Below, piece by piece: positions 44,098 through 57,551 of a stretch of 64,000 bases of DNA. The notes under the pieces are model-generated. The model was not told the DNA's origin. It ran no database searches and saw only the letters and a list, made by a program, of their open reading frames with translations. The translations under genes were made by a program, and so were the position numbers. Every line of letters begins with the position of its first letter. Within the stretch, counting starts at the first letter, position 1. Origin of the DNA: Ectocarpus siliculosus (taxonomy: Eukaryota; Sar; Phaeophyceae; Ectocarpales; Ectocarpaceae); the NCBI GenBank assembly GCA_000310025.1, contig FN648151.1:1-64000 (forward strand), read 5' to 3'.

Positions 44098-44401
44098 TTT
44101 ATCCGACGAATAGTCGCGCTGACTGCAGAAAAAAGACGATCCGACAACAACAAAAAACGAGCAGCACCCACGTTCCAGTATTAAATCGTTCTTTGCACTA
44201 TAACTCTCTGTGGTAGACGTCTAGGCTACGCGCCGCCGAGGAGGCTGGACTGTCAATCCCAGGCTCTCCGATTCAATTGGTTTTGATATTATTTTTTCCC
44301 ACGGAACATCAAAGGAAGAGAGATAGATAGAGAGAAAGAGGGGTGCGCAGAAGATGAGACAAGCGTACAATACACAACAGCCATCTTGGATCTAGAGGAC
44401 A

Positions 44402-44931
44402 TTGTGGTACTCGAAGGGCTTACGAGTGCTCGTGGTGGGGCGCATAGATCGGGTGTCGCTTCCAGATCTTGAAGGGATAACTCTCAACCCGCTTGAACCA
44501 CGCTTGGTATTAGTATATTCCAATGACGAGTTTGACTTCAGTGAGTGTCTTAAAGATCCAGACCTACCGGTAGACAATGCACTTCTGCTATTTTCTGGCC
44601 CCGCCAATGTGAGCCCTGCCAGCTCGCGCACTCGCTTGTCCCACAAGCATACGAGCAAGCAGCTATGAACTTGCCTGCACTAGACATGGAGGGCTATAAT
44701 GCTGGCAACACCTGGGCTTGCTACCCCCAACTATTGCATTACGATCAAGCAATGGTCACTCCTATCTCCTTGAGGACTCAAAAGGGTGCTTTTCTCAGCA
44801 AGGATGCGAGCGACATTGGGCAGCAGCAAGACAATCCCGAACTTTTCATGGGACAACGTTACACGTTTTTCCAACTCCGGGCTACACACGTCAGAGTTGT
44901 CCTTCAACCCTCCGCGTCTCCTCGGCATTGA
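44402..44931 (+). other. Two neighbouring unrecognised ORFs
   Basis: An ORF at 44402-44668 (88 codons, includes LPDLEGITLNPLEPRLVLVY) overlaps one at 44665-44931 (88 codons, includes NNPELF-like DNPELFMGQRYTFFQ). Amino-acid composition looks ordinary for coding, but I recognise no family and see no convincing introns. They could be remnants of a mobile element; MITE copies follow at once. Confidence 0.25.
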
Positions 44932-44956
44932 GATATCTCTCGGTGTTCCACCACAA

Positions 44957-45146
44957 TGCCATATTCCGGAAGAGGCGGAGAGATAGCACCCCCCTAAACC
45001 GGCTTTTGAAAGGGTGGCTTTGGAAACATCTCGTCGTGGCTGTCTGTAGCAATATCGGGCTCCTTCCGCACCCCATTGGCTGTGGAGCAATCGAGCTTTG
45101 AAATCGGTTTAGGAGGGGTGGCATCTCTTTGCCTCTTACGGTATAA
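44957..45146. mobile_element. MITE family M2, copy 2 (diverged)
   Basis: The right arm is clear (GCAATCGAGCTTTGAAATCG, then GGTTTAGGAGGGGTGGCATC and TTACGGTAT), the left arm is weaker (GAGGCGGAGAGATAGCACCC, CCTAAACCGGCTTTTGAAAG). It abuts copy 3 directly, so the two insertions are side by side or one went into the end of the other. Confidence 0.6.
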
Positions 45147-45365
45147 ACCGTACGTGACACAAGATACCACACACCCCGATTTCCAAAGCTCGACTACTCC
45201 ACAATCGAATAAGGGCCCGCGCCGAAAAAGACGGCGTTGTAGCCGTCTTGCTGAGATCTTTTCAAAAACGTGTATTTTCATATTGGCATCCTCTTCGTCA
45301 TGGAGAAGTCGAGCTTTGAATATCGGTCCAGGGGATGTGGTATCTTGTGTCACCTACGGTACTGC
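45147..45365. mobile_element. MITE family M2, copy 3
   Basis: Left arm CCGTACGTGACACAAGATAC, CACACACCCCGATTTCCAAAGCTCGACT in two blocks; right arm AAGTCGAGCTTTGAATATCG, CCAGGGGATGTGGTATCTTG and TGTCACCTACGGTAC. Same arm order and similar length to copy 1. Confidence 0.75.
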
Positions 45366-45369
45366 ATGC

Positions 45370-48300
45370 TGCGCCAAGTATATGGGTTCCGTCTGCCAAG
45401 CTCGCCGGGAGTCCGTTCAATGTTGTTTCTCCCTCGCACGCGAGAGCGGATTGACGAAAAGCTGACTGGTTACCGCCGTCTTCAAATGCGTGGAGTCTGG
45501 AACAAAGTCGGTTCTTCGAGCAAGCTTTGCGCCAAAAGCTAGAGAAATGTATGTTTTGACCAAGCCTATCAACCGAACGTCATGTGTTCAAAAACGGGGA
45601 ACACGGTCTCCGGCGAGTTGTGGGAGCCCTTTCCTCCCTTCTCCCATTCCACTCGATGCATGTATTGTTGGCGTGTACACCATTTCAATGGAAGCAGCGT
45701 GGCAGTGCGCGGCGAGCCCCGGGTAGGTTCGTTGCAATTCATATGAGTCGCGCACGAGTTGGAGCCGGCGATCATCGCCACCCGTTGACGGGCCAATCTG
45801 ATATCTGCAAGCACGTCTTCGTGTGGTTTGATGAGGCACGTTCACCACAATGAAAGAACCAAGTTTCCTGCAGACTGCAATGGTAGCCTTGCGACTTTAT
45901 GCTGCGGGCATCCACCAGGCTATGAGAAGTTTTTGTTTTGAGTGGCTTCTCGGCTATAAGAAGTAAAATAAAAGCTTCATCGTGTATGCACTTATCCACT
46001 CGCCACTTCAAGCCCCCTCAAACCCCACACATTGAAGACTAGATGTGTGGGCGAACGCAACCAATGCCAACAAAACAGGTGTATACTCACGAGACTTGCA
46101 AGCGTGGTCGGCGTTTGTTGGATCGATACAGCAGGTGTGCTGTACGGCATCAACCGTGTCGAGAATATCATCCCGCTACCCAAAGGATGTCACGAATAAG
46201 CGTCTGAGAGAAGACAAGGTGCGAGTGACGTGCTTCACAAAGGCTAGCATAGCATGCACAGACAAACCACACTATAGTGTTAGAATCGGAAGGCTCAGAA
46301 AAAAATTTTCAACCCGAACTGACCGTCTGCGGTACTGCGGCGCCTCACCATCCCCGCATTCTTCCCCTGTTTGAGACTCGGAGGCCTTTCGTTGGCGCTT
46401 GGACAGCTCTCTTGTAGGACCGAACATCGAATGCGAATTTGACGTAGGCGAGGGCCGACATAACAGCGGTGGGGTTAAACCGACAGATGATTGTAGAAAT
46501 ACAAACGAGAGAAAACACCACCGGTTCGTAGATTGTGCCAAGCGTTGCGATGGACGTGTTAAATCGATACCTAAAAAGCAGAAGCCCAGGGGTAGCCCAT
46601 GTGGTTTGTCTTTGAAAGGGAAACCAACGTGGAACAAGATAGAGGGGAAGAAGATCGCGCCGGGTTTGTAGTCCTCGCTTTTCGTTGAAAAACATCAACC
46701 GCGCAAGCGTACCGACGAGACGTCATCCAAAAAACGCCAGCAAATATAGGAACCTGAGGGTTCCCATGTGCGTGAATGCGACACACAGGCAATGACTGAG
46801 CACGGGCATCAGCAATCGCACCCCAAACCACTGCGGTATGCAAAGACGTAGGCTTTGCACAGCTTCCGCAGGGGCCGATCGTGTGCCAATGTGTTTTTCA
46901 CGCGGGTGTCCCCGAATCTGAACGCATCCTCGACGAAAACTAGGGCGTTGTGGCTTTGATCTCGCCACTCGTTTTGGGGGATATTCTAAAGCATCCTTTG
47001 GGGCGTGTATTGCAGCTACGATAGAACAACAAACCTCGCAAGCGAGCGACATCCGCACCTTGCACGTACCTGCGGCCGCACATGTGTGTCACAGCTGTTG
47101 CAGCTGTATGTGAGGGGGCAGGTACATGGGTGCCATCAATCCTGTCTGATCCTGTCCAAACCCGTATCAAGGATATAATCGTCATGGCCTCTTGAGAAAG
47201 CCCCCACTCCTCTACAGCAGCAGAGTGGCCCAGCAAGCTCACTCAAGCTGGTTTCGAATATATGCTCTGAGATGTGGATGGGTTGCGGATACCTACGGGG
47301 TAGAATGCTACCCCTCTCTAGGTTGAAATTCCAGCGCGATACTGTGGGATGGGGGTCCATTCTTGCACTATAATAGTGGTCAGTCCACAAGGCTTGTTCG
47401 AAGTCTTATTGAGCACAGTTGAGAGCATGCGTGTTGCCAGTATTACAGCTTGAGACCATGGACAAAAGGGAAACTGAAATCTCCAAATAGCTCAGATTCA
47501 CAAGCGGGTGATCCCCGCATCTGCCCCTGTCACTATCGCTGGACGTAGCATCATGTCGCAATACCTTCGCTCACCTTTTGGTGTAGTTTGGTTGCGGCCT
47601 ACCGGCCGCCCGAACGCTCTGCCGACGGGGGGGCTTCCCAGTGCCCCTTAGCTTGCGCTCGCCTCGTCATTGTGCCTGCAGAGAATCCTTGCGCAACGGC
47701 AAACATTGGATCTCATTAATGCTATTGCACATAGGCAGCTCCGGTGCTCCACAGAACAAACTAAGAGGGCGACATCAACGTCGCGTAGAGTCTGGTCACC
47801 CGCGGTATCTCAACATCAAGGTGGGACATGTGAATCAGCTTGTTGTGGAGTTGAATATATGCCAACCAGTTCTCAGAATTGTATCACAAAGCAGGAGCGA
47901 CTGAAGGAGTCATCGTCGTGAGTTGTGATACCTTGAACGGGATAATTCTACCCCGGTCCATAAGTCTACGAGAAATGGACCAATCTTGAAGGACAAAGAG
48001 TCGCTACCGGCCGCACCAGTGATGTTGCCTAGGTTGAAAAAATTCACCTGCTGAACGCAATACGCACCCCGTCCACGGATAGCATCTCAATCCCTGAGGC
48101 ATCAAACGCCGCTACACTGCACTCAGGGCGAACACACGGTCAACAACGTTGGCCCACCTCCTCCTCCTCCTCCTCCTCCTTTCCCACCTGCTCTTCCTCT
48201 TCTTCCCCTTCCTCTTACTCTCCTCGATCTTTCCCGTGGGTGTGCTGTGGATGACAACCAACAGGACACGGGCATAGTATCACGCAGTATCGCACGGGCG

Positions 48301-49990
48301 AGAAACGAATACCCCTTATACGGATAATATCCACCCGCAGCGACCGCTAGAACCAGTTCTAGTCCATGGCATAGTTCGGAAATCGAATATAAGCGAGAAC
48401 TAGGGTACTGAACGGCCATCGCGCCCCCAGTGGGCGCGGGGGCACGAATCGCAAGCGAGAGTGATCGACGACGGTGAAAAGGGAAAAAAAATGAAGACGG
48501 CGGAGAAGTTGGAAAGCTGATGAGAATTTGTTCCCGTGCGCGGGTGAGAGTGGAAAGGCGTGGCACCGCGTAATGTGTGGTGAGAACGCACGGGTACCTG
48601 TATGTAAAGGCGATGAAGGTTGGTCCAAAAAGAAAATATCGTGTGTGCGGAGAACTGTACTGTAAGAACCATCCGATGAAGTCGTGGAGGCTGCAGGGTC
48701 CTATACAAACATGCAGACGAAAGTATCAAACAACACCGCGAAGAATGACTGAAATATCTACGCCGCGAGTAGTGCCGCGAATTTTAAAGGTTCGCTTGAC
48801 GCTAACGCCCTCGTGAGTGGCGATGAAAGTAATGGTGATACGCGGCAACCAATGTACAATTCTCTGACTATGTAAAGTTTGAATTGAAGAATGTGTGGCT
48901 TGACGTTGAAAAACAAATATTTCCCATCGTTCGTACGTGGCGTGACGTCGAGTAACATCTTTCCCATCGTTCGTACGGCGGTTAGACCAGTTACAACACA
49001 AATGACCACAACACCATTATTGGGGTTCCGTTCCGTTGGTTCCGTGTGGAGGAAATTCGTGGAAAAATCTTCGTGGATCCGCTGAGCTATGTAGCGGCTT
49101 GCGTACAGCACACAGACTGAGAGTAAACAGGCGTCAGTGTTGGCTACGGCGTTCGTCGAAGCAAGTTAATGCATGCAAAATGCAGCTGTTGTAGGCATTT
49201 CGCGTTTGAACGGAAAGGCGAGGCACGGCGTATGGCGTGATGACCGCGGTCGGTGTCGTACTGCTGTTGACACGTAGCAGGGGAAGGCAAGTTCTCTCCG
49301 CTACAGCAGCAGTGCTGCAAACGATATGCGTGCATCTTCACGGCTTGGCGGCCTTCCGTACCCGAATTAACGACGTCTTGGATCTGTGTGGTGACTTGAC
49401 GTTTTGAGGGTGTTGGCTGCGGTTTACATTGCGGAGACACAGCAGTTCTCTGTACTGCCAATCTGCCAATCGCGTGCTCCTGTGCTTCGGTGCTTGAGGT
49501 GTGCATACGCGGCTGTAACGCATGTTTTCACGGATTGACCAAACTCTAAACTCGCGAACTCGTCAAGGCGCGTGACCTAACGCCCGAACCCTAATAACAC
49601 ATGTGAGACGTGCTTGAACCAAAGTCCACACTGATCTACCGTGTACACACACCACAATAGACAGATGTGTGTGCTGCACAGCGGCAATATCTAAAACCGT
49701 TGGTTGCCGCTCAGTGTACGTAATCGTGCCCTGCTCAAGATATCGCATGTATGTCTAGAATTCCTCACCACACTCATCCTATGACGACCATTTCCAAAGT
49801 GTGACAGTACATGTTCCGTTGGTGAAACGTTTTGGCGGTCGGGGGCAGCCCAAGGCTGTCGTATCCAGTCTCACACTAGGTGTGTGCAGCGTGCGCGAGG
49901 AAAAACAAAAATCGAAACAAAAAATCTCCACCCACTCTATTTTCACGTAGTGCGACGGAATGAATCCTTTGCGAATATAACTTAGGGTGA
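45370..49990. other. Gene-poor stretch
   Basis: No gene supported. ORFs of 80-150 codons on both strands overlap one another and lack motifs. A (CTC)n tract lies at 48158-48182. Nothing else recognised. Confidence 0.45.
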
Positions 49991-49993
49991 TTA

Positions 49994-50715
49994 CTACGTC
50001 GCTTCAGGTTCTTGGTCGGTAAACTCGGTCTTGCCGGGTCCGAAATCTGCGGCCGCGATGATGCTTCTCTGCAGCCACGCCATGGTGGGTGGGAGAGTGC
50101 AAGAGAGGTTCCAGGATCTATGCCCAGCACAACGTTGCCCCCAAACGGCCACAAACTGAATGTATGGCAGCGCCTCGACCATTGGGCGGTCATCAAGGGG
50201 CCCACAGACTTTTCGATTAGCCTGATCCGGCATCAAGCTTGACCACACGACGCCGTGGCAACTTCGGCCAAGCACACGGTTGGCCGAGAGACCCTTCTAC
50301 TGCTGCAAACCCACAAGCAAATACACCGTGCGTGTCTAGACGCCCAGAGGTACCTACCTCGGACACCTCTCGCCTCTCCTGATGGGTGTTTCCAGCCTCT
50401 TGCGTCGGTTCCATGACGGGTGATGTGTTGTGCTCCTCTTCATCTTCAGACGATTCTGACTCGCCGGCCTGCGAAACGGAGGCGGGGTGGTTGTCAACGG
50501 GCAGGCGCACAATTCATTAGTGTACAAGGGACGCTGGAGACTTCATGTCGATTGTCATGCATCCGTTGGATCAGTACGATACGGGAAGCGAGATATGATC
50601 GTGTTTCTGGTGCTCCATGCGGCCGATTTACGCAACTTGCGCAATGACCAGAATGGCTTACCTTGATCGCCACATTAACTTCGCATTGCTCGACTTGAGA
50701 ACCAGAAGATGACAT
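49994..50715 (-). CDS. Candidate small acidic protein, three exons
   Basis: Tentative model on minus: exons 50715-50662, 50468-50358 and 50068-49994, all GT-AG with good sites (AAG|GTAAGC, TTTCGCAG|GCC, GAG|GTAGGT, GGCTGCAG|AGA), phase 0 throughout, 79 residues. The protein is Ser/Glu-rich (ESESSEDEEEHNTSPV) with no recognised domain, so it is probably disordered. The evidence is splice-site quality and frame continuity only; the last acceptor is one of two choices. Confidence 0.35.
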
Positions 50716-51261
50716 CGCGCCTGCGTGTGAAATTTGACACAAACACAAACATCGACACGACGTCGTTTCGAGCGTTTCCACGATATCAGGAAAGGGTTGT
50801 GCATGTGGTTTGGCAGAGCACAGTCAGGTTCATCATCATCAACCATTATGCAGGTGACACCCCACCAAACCACCCAGGCCATTCTTGGTTGTCGTCCAAG
50901 CCCTCGACCCACCTTGCGCCTCACTGCCGCTCTTGCCGCCACTCAGCATTCTCCTGAATGACGTCGTGAGAAAAACGGGAGCAACGTGGTGGTGCAAGGG
51001 CTAGCATCAGTTGTACACGAATAACCACAGCAGTGCGCGGTCGGCTCTACAGCACTAGTGCGAAGTGCCTCACACTCCGACAAGGCAGCCAGTGCGAAAT
51101 ATTTCTCAACGTGAAAATTCAAGCTCGAGCGAGATGAATACACGACACAAAAAAAATTGACCAATCAGAAAACTGCGGGCACCTTTGGAAGGACTCGACT
51201 TGGTGAAAAATAGGCAGCACCGCCCAAGCGAATACGCTACAATTTCACCATCTACTCGACA

Positions 51262-51657
51262 TCAAACAAGAGCGTACACGTACGTAATGCCCTCCGGTGG
51301 CTCAATGTCCGCTTCCAAGGCTGCCGCTACAGTTTGTGCTGCCTCTGCTGCTTCCACTGCAGCTTTTGCGGCTGCTGATTTTGCCGCAGCTGCCGCTCTG
51401 GCTGCGTGAGCCACGGATACCACCTCAGCAACTCTGGCGGCCGCCGCCTCTACCGCGTCTGCCGCCTTCACGACCTTGACGGCCTCCGCCTTCGCTATGC
51501 TGGCTGCTTGAGAAACACTTTAAGCTGCTTGTGACAGAGAGAGGGCACCAAGACCGGCCGTACGAGCTCCGACTTTTTCCTCGACCGCTTGAAGGCTAGA
51601 AAACGCCAACGGAAGCTTCTTCGAAGAGCCCGCCAACTGTTCTTTCGCCGTCGCCAT
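51262..51657 (-). pseudogene. Ala-rich helical protein gene with an internal stop
   Basis: From ATG at 51657 on minus the frame reads 45 codons (MATAKEQLAGSSKKLPLAF... to LSLSQAA), meets TAA at about 51520-51522, and then continues in the same frame for another 86 codons (SVSQAASIAKAEAVKVVKAA... to PPEGITYVYALV) before the real stop. Composition, heptad-like Ala/Val/Glu pattern and codon choice are alike on both sides, which suggests one former coding sequence with a recent nonsense change, or a short missed intron or assembly error. Ala-rich amphipathic helix; function not recognised. Low-complexity artefact is possible. Confidence 0.35.
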
Positions 51658-51959
51658 GTCTCTCCAGCCTGGCGATGGCGGCGACGGAAGGGGTAGCGTC
51701 AATGTGCCGGCGTCACGAGGGCGGGCAATGCTGGTGGGAGTCACTCAGAGGTCTTGCACCTTGGTCATCTGCAATGTAAAACGACGACCAAATACATCAT
51801 GGAGGTTAGTTTCTTCGGGCGGGGAGCTGGTTCATCAATCAATATCTCGTTCATTTAGATTTGGGAGGACCTGATGATGGCCTTGTTCGCGCTTTATTGC
51901 CACCAATTGACACGACGAGGTGCGGTGGAGTCTAGCCAATATTTGAGCATGCGGGTATG

Positions 51960-52850
51960 ACTAAGGAAGCGACGTGCTCATTGCTGTTTGTTTTAGTGAC
52001 CTCGGATACACGAGGATTAACAGAACACCAACCTCCGTTGTCTCGTCATCAAAAACAAACATCGCAGTCACAGGTTGCACGATGTGCCCAAAACGCGTTC
52101 TTTTCGCTCTGCACACCTCCCGCCACGAAACTACGTAACCACGCAAACGGCAACAGCGCACCCCTCGGGACACGTATCTGAAAGCAGGTGTAGCGCGTAC
52201 AGCACAACAAAGCCTCTCGGGCGATATGCACTGCGTGTAGACCGTTAACCTACAGGCAGCGTATTCGTAGTCGTGATCTTCCGTAGGACGCATCCTCGGC
52301 TCCAAAGGGGAGGTTTTAGAATGAAGAAGCTTTCGGCTGTGCTTGTTCCCAATGTAGGTCATCAAACTACCATGACATTCCGCTTTTCGACGCTGCAAAA
52401 TGTTTGCTACAGTCTGCATGCCATTGAAGTCTTTATATACGAGGTTTGGGGAAAGTTGGTGCTCAATCGAGCCCCCCTTCAAGACTACTATTTGCAACGG
52501 TTTCACTCTTCAAAGTCCAACGAAGGGGGAGGAACTTTTTTGTGTGACAATGGATTGGAGCTGCCGTACGGCAGGAATACATTCTGTGTGTGTGAGCGCA
52601 TAATTAAAGGGGCACTGGGGTACGCAGTTTCCCCCTTCAACACTTCAGGAAACGTCGGCATACATGCATCTTAGTTTTCCAAAGTCCGACTCCACGAAAC
52701 TTGCTACACGCAGAATTTTTCAGCTGCTGTGCGGCCTGACCTTGAAACGTTTCAAACGCACAGATACCGCGAAACAGCGCCCATGTGAGCGTGTGGGACC
52801 GCGAACGTCAGCGCAACTCTTCCCTCACATGTCCTACTCGTTGGCATGCA
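51960..52850. other. Overlapping unrecognised ORFs
   Basis: A 181-codon frame on minus (51961-52506) and a 133-codon frame on plus (52273-52674) overlap. Neither has a motif, repeat or splice context that I can support; at most one could be real. Confidence 0.2.
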
Positions 52851-52861
52851 ATATGACCCGG

Positions 52862-53171
52862 TCGCCCCGGTGGTCTAGTTGGTATCCTAGAAACCTTCTA
52901 GAGGTCAGGTCAGGGGTTCGAATCCCGGCGTATGCGAGCTTTTCTCGCACAGTGAGTTTTTCTCTCCCTTCTGCCCCTGGCCTAGTGGATAGCGCTAGTT
53001 CGTGTGTACACAGAGGGAAGAGAGAGCTGAACTCTTCTCACATTACAAATCGAAGGCAAAGTACCGCAGGAGGGGAGGGTAGAGAGGGACTCTTCTGTGT
53101 GACCACGGGTTGGAGAAACCGGCACTAGTGCTGTGAGCGCTGATCTGAAGTAAAGAAAAACAAAAAAAAAA
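52862..53171 (+). repeat. tRNA-headed SINE, copy 2
   Basis: Same head, body and A-rich tail (AAAGAAAAACAAAAAAAAAA) as copy 1 at 42585, about 90 percent alike by eye. Its head has a shorter anticodon region (CCTAGAAACCTTCTAG), closer to a tRNA hairpin. Both A- and B-box promoter elements are intact. Confidence 0.85.
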
Positions 53172-54949
53172 CTCGATGTGAATGCCTGCGGTTATGTATT
53201 TGAAGGAATACAAGTCAACCTCCGGAGTGGGGTGACGAGCATCGCGGCAAGGTGATGCAAGAACATGCAAGAAACAAAGAGAAGAAACAGATAGAAGTAC
53301 ATAAATACTTCGTATACTGTACCAGTAAAAGGTTCGCGCCATTTCTGGGAGGTTGGCGCCAGGTTTTTTCCTTGATAAAGGATGCAGGAATTCTGCTGCA
53401 AACAAGTGTTCGTGTTCTGGATTTTGTTGGTTGAAAGTCCGCATGCGAACATACGTGCGTGCCGACCTCCCGAACTCGGGCTCAGCGGCCTGCGCGGAGA
53501 TAGATGGTGTGCATTGCTCGGGATGTCTGCTGACACTGCCACCACATGCTTCAATGGCTCGACTTCTGCTGGAAACTACAGTGCATGGGCCTGCTTTACT
53601 ATTGTATGCATAGTTCAGCAGTCGGAAAATCATGGCCAGCAGACGACTTGAGCGGCGTCATCAAGCGGGGGTTTTCTACAAGGAAACGCACACACTCGAA
53701 AGGGCAGCGAAGAACAAACGACGGATGTATATACGAGTGCGTTTCCAGCGTGCGAACAGTATAAGGTAGTGCTCGTAGCATCGTGACGTCTCAAAAATCC
53801 GGTGGGGACGAGGCGAGATGAGACAGCAGTCCACAACGTCTCCGCCGTATGACAGAACTGAACAGAAAACAAACATGTGGCTTGAATTGCATCCTGTCGA
53901 CAGGGGTCTTCCTCTGACCGCGTATGTTCTTTTCCCCTGTCGAGCCCCGCCCGCACGTACACGCTCGCTCCACAGCCGCTCTGACAGCTGCCGCAGCAAC
54001 GCTCTGCTGTTGTTGACATGTGCTGACAAATGGCTCAACATCAGATCAGAATCAGCTGTTCACCGCGAACATTTTTGCTTGAAGCTGACGTCTTCTGCCG
54101 GGCTGGTTGACAAGACAGGCCACAACTTCAGCGACAGGTGGCCTGACGGCTGGAGAGAATCAGTGCAAAGTCTCTTACAGCCCAAACAAAATTCCTGAGA
54201 GTCTGGTGAAAGAATTTGAAAATATGAAAATAGTTTTACAAGCCCAAAGCAAAGGCGCTTGAAGCGTTTCAAAATCGGACCCCACCGCACCTACAAAAAT
54301 CCTGCTTGTCTGTAGCCCACCGATCCCGATGCGTTTGGAAAATTACCGACCTGTAAGGTATCACAAGGGCTACAATCTTCGATCCTAACATTGTACACGA
54401 CTGGGGAGTAGCGGACGGATAATGTCCGATGCACACCCTGAACTCGACGATAAAAGGGTCGTTTGGAAAATCGTGGACTGCTTCTATGGATCACAATGAG
54501 CCGCGGAGCGCGAAGCGCGACCGTGCTTTTCCCTCCGTCCCAGGACGCAGAAAGCAGGCTCTATCTACCAGGGGCCGAGTTTCAATAAACGACCGTCTAA
54601 ATTTGCCCTCCTTATCGACCAGAACGAGGTCCTAGAGCACCGATTGACGATCTGCTGGGTTGTGAGGAAGAAGGAAAATAGGGCAATCTTCACCGCACCG
54701 GTTTGGTCGCGCTCCGACAGCAGATGGCCGTACTTCACCGGCATTTGTACCCAAAAACCATAGGAGTAGCTCACCCCCATCCCCGAAGAGTTGAGAGGTA
54801 ATGGGGGAACAAAACGTCGGATATCTTCCACACACACACACACAGTCACGCAAGTCGCTTGGTTTAAACCAGGAGGAACAGAGGAAGCACTCAGCTAAAC
54901 AAGCAACACCGCTGGGAGGGGCAAGACAGCACCGGCGGGGGAAAAGAGC

Positions 54950-55400
54950 CATGCACGCAGCTCGTGGCGGATGCCTGTCATTGTTGCTGATTCGGTGTGT
55001 GGGGAGGAATCATCGGTAAACCAGCGCCTCGGGCAGAAAAGCTACAACCTGAGCCGAGCAGACGCGGCGGGTTTCTTTCAGGCAGTGCCAGACTCGTGCG
55101 CTCGCAATTTCTGAGCGTCCTACAGCCTCCTGGTCTGTATCAATCACCACACAAGACGGATCTTGGACACAGTTCGTGGCAGATACCTTTGTTATTGCTG
55201 CTGCTTCGGTGTGTGTGGAGGGGTCACCCTTGGAAACAGAGCTGTTGCATTTTGCCGACTCTCGCCACCTCAGCTTCCGTGGGTCCTATGGCTCCGTGCC
55301 TTCTATCAACCGCCACACAAGACGTTTCATACGCACATCTCGCGGGGAATGGCTTTACAGTTGCTGCAGCGCAGCGCTACGCTGTGCAGAGAAACCACCT
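54950..55400 (+). repeat. Repeat R3, second locus
   Basis: Subunits at about 55120-55235 and 55275-55385, with a weaker one at 54955-55015 (GCTCGTGGCGGATGCCTGTC...TTGTTGCTGATTCGGTGTGT), match the minus-strand repeat at 43540-43830. Non-coding as far as can be seen. Confidence 0.65.
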
Positions 55401-55444
55401 AAAAAAAACAAATCGGTGGGGGAACGTATGCATGCCGTCTTCTA

Positions 55445-55665
55445 CCACAAGTGACAGAGGATACAACACCCCGTGTATCGATTATGAAAGCTCGAGTACT
55501 TCACGTCGAAGAGGATCCGTAAACCCAGCGAAACGTTGTCGGAAAGCTCTCGACGAGACGGTTCCCACACCACCATTAGCGGCACGGGCATTTGTGATGT
55601 GGAGCAACCGAGCTTTGAAATTGGTACAGGGGGTGTGGTGTCTGGTGTTTCCTACGGTACTGCTG
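55445..55665. mobile_element. MITE family M2, copy 4
   Basis: Left arm GTGACAGAGGATACAACACC, CCGTGTATCGATTATGAAAG, CTCGAG; right arm GAGCAACCGAGCTTTGAAAT, ACAGGGGGTGTGGTGTCTGG and TTTCCTACGGTAC. Arm layout agrees with copies 1 and 3. Confidence 0.7.
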
Positions 55666-55669
55666 TACA

Positions 55670-57550
55670 GTTCGCGAATCCCAACGGCCGTTCGTTCAAG
55701 GAACATTTTATTTTGTGTTGATGAATCGGATTCAACGAATGATCGACTGCCACCCGCCACCGCACCAAAGCACCCTAGATACACAGACTTCTGCAAGGTA
55801 TTGAGCGACTACCCCGCGGCTCATTAACCCTGCGCTATCTACAGTAGTAGCGGCCACAATATCAGCTACTAAAATTGTACTGACAGTATACACGAGGGGG
55901 GGGGGGACGGGCGGCTAACCTTACGATGGAAGTGTCGTAACTGGAGTTGAGTTCGGAAAACTAAAAGTTTCTCAGGTTATTGAAGAGGAAACCTGCGCCC
56001 GTAAGATGAACAAAACGAAAGGCGGCAGGGTTCGCCGACGCCGACTACGTGCTGCAGTTTGGCATGGTTTATCGAGGTGGTGCCCGGTGGCTGAAACGTC
56101 TTGTCACAGCCCCGCGGTGTCGAAATGGCCAGAGCTTGGGGGGCCGACACACAGGGTATCATGCATCTGTTGCCCTCGATTGCCGGAAACAGCAACAGCA
56201 TGCAACGACAACCAACAAGCGAACATCGCGGAACCGCCCTCTCTACCCAGGCATGGCTTGAGAATGCCACACGTTCCAAGGTAACCGATGTACAGTCGTG
56301 CAGGACACTAGCTTTCCAAGATAAGGGGAGAGGAAGGCACCACAATGTGGGTGGCGGGTGCTGGTTCTCGATCTGGCAGAGATTACCTCGCCACAGCGTC
56401 TGTTTGGTCGCCAGAGGTCAGGGCTGCTTCCAGAATCGCGGGTTTACGACGACGGCGTTTGGAAGCACGAATACCTCACCAATCGGACGATGTGACAAGA
56501 ACGTGCTGTTTGGCGGCGGCTCTCCGTCTCCGGGCGGCGGGCTTTTCTGGCGCGTCTCTCTCTCCAAGCTCTCAAGCGCGTACGCTGGAGGCCTATCGAT
56601 GGAGCGCACGAACACACGAACACGCCTTTCACATTTGTTTTCGCGAGAGGGCGGGAACGTCCACCTCCGCCAATCAGCGCAGTCTAAATAGTCTACTGTA
56701 TATGGTCGGTTCTTCCTCAGGTGCAGCAATGTACATACAACAAACACACAAATATTGTGTACTACTGTCAGAATTCTGTTGCAGCTCATCGTGGGCGCCC
56801 AAAGGAGCAGTGCTGATGAGTTGGCCACCCCGGCGGATTCATCCTTCAGGTGGTTTCGATCTGTTTTTTGTGTGCATGCCTTCCAACCCTGTGTACAGCA
56901 GCATGACAAGATCCACACCCTTACTTTCTTCCCTCGCCGTCTCATCATGCCCATCTTCGACTTTCTTATCGACCAGACGCCGACTGTACACAGTCGTAGG
57001 AGTGTGGAATTAGCTGTGCTGTGACTGCATCTTCCACGCACCCACTCCTCCTACCCGTCCGTGCTGGTGTGACGATGGGAGTCTTGTACGTCGGGATACA
57101 GCAGTGAAATTCTCGGGTTCATTATGGAAGCAAGTTTGCCTGCAACAGCGAGAGCAAAAATTTGCATCCATGCATATATGTAGATAGCTCGATTACTGTT
57201 TGTTTATTCTTCACAGCAGTGTGGACCAGACGCCGGACGACGTCCGCCTAGTATACGGTAGGCGACGACCATGACTGGATGGGATACCCCCTGCGACGGA
57301 GAGCCATACTAACTACTATTATTACATGCGATGCAAACATCCGTTTGCGTGTCGTGCGCCTGCCACATGTTCACTAACAGGTACACGCAGAGCTCCCGCT
57401 CTCTCTTTAGTTGTTGCCGCGCAAAGGCTCTCCTCGGGGACCTTCCACATCGTTTATACTACTGCGGTACTACTGTACATAGAAGTCGTGATGGGAGTGT
57501 CGAGGTACTTGTGTTGTCACGGCAGCTTCCTGCCGTTGCGATTGCCATGG
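55670..57550. other. Gene-poor stretch
   Basis: ORFs up to about 220 codons exist on both strands at 56.0-57.0 kb but overlap each other and have no recognisable domain or splice pattern. Nothing further identified. Confidence 0.4.
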
Positions 57551-57551
57551 T

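Noticed and set aside
48123-48566. 147-codon minus-strand ORF with a Gly run
   Set aside because: The Gly run comes from a (CTC)n tract; no other support.
52862-52940. tRNA gene
   Set aside because: Same SINE head; loop lacks the conserved U before the anticodon and the acceptor stem is not complementary.
57086-57125. 18S rRNA-like string (GTGAAATTCTCGG)
   Set aside because: Match limited to about a dozen bases; flanks do not follow small-subunit rRNA.
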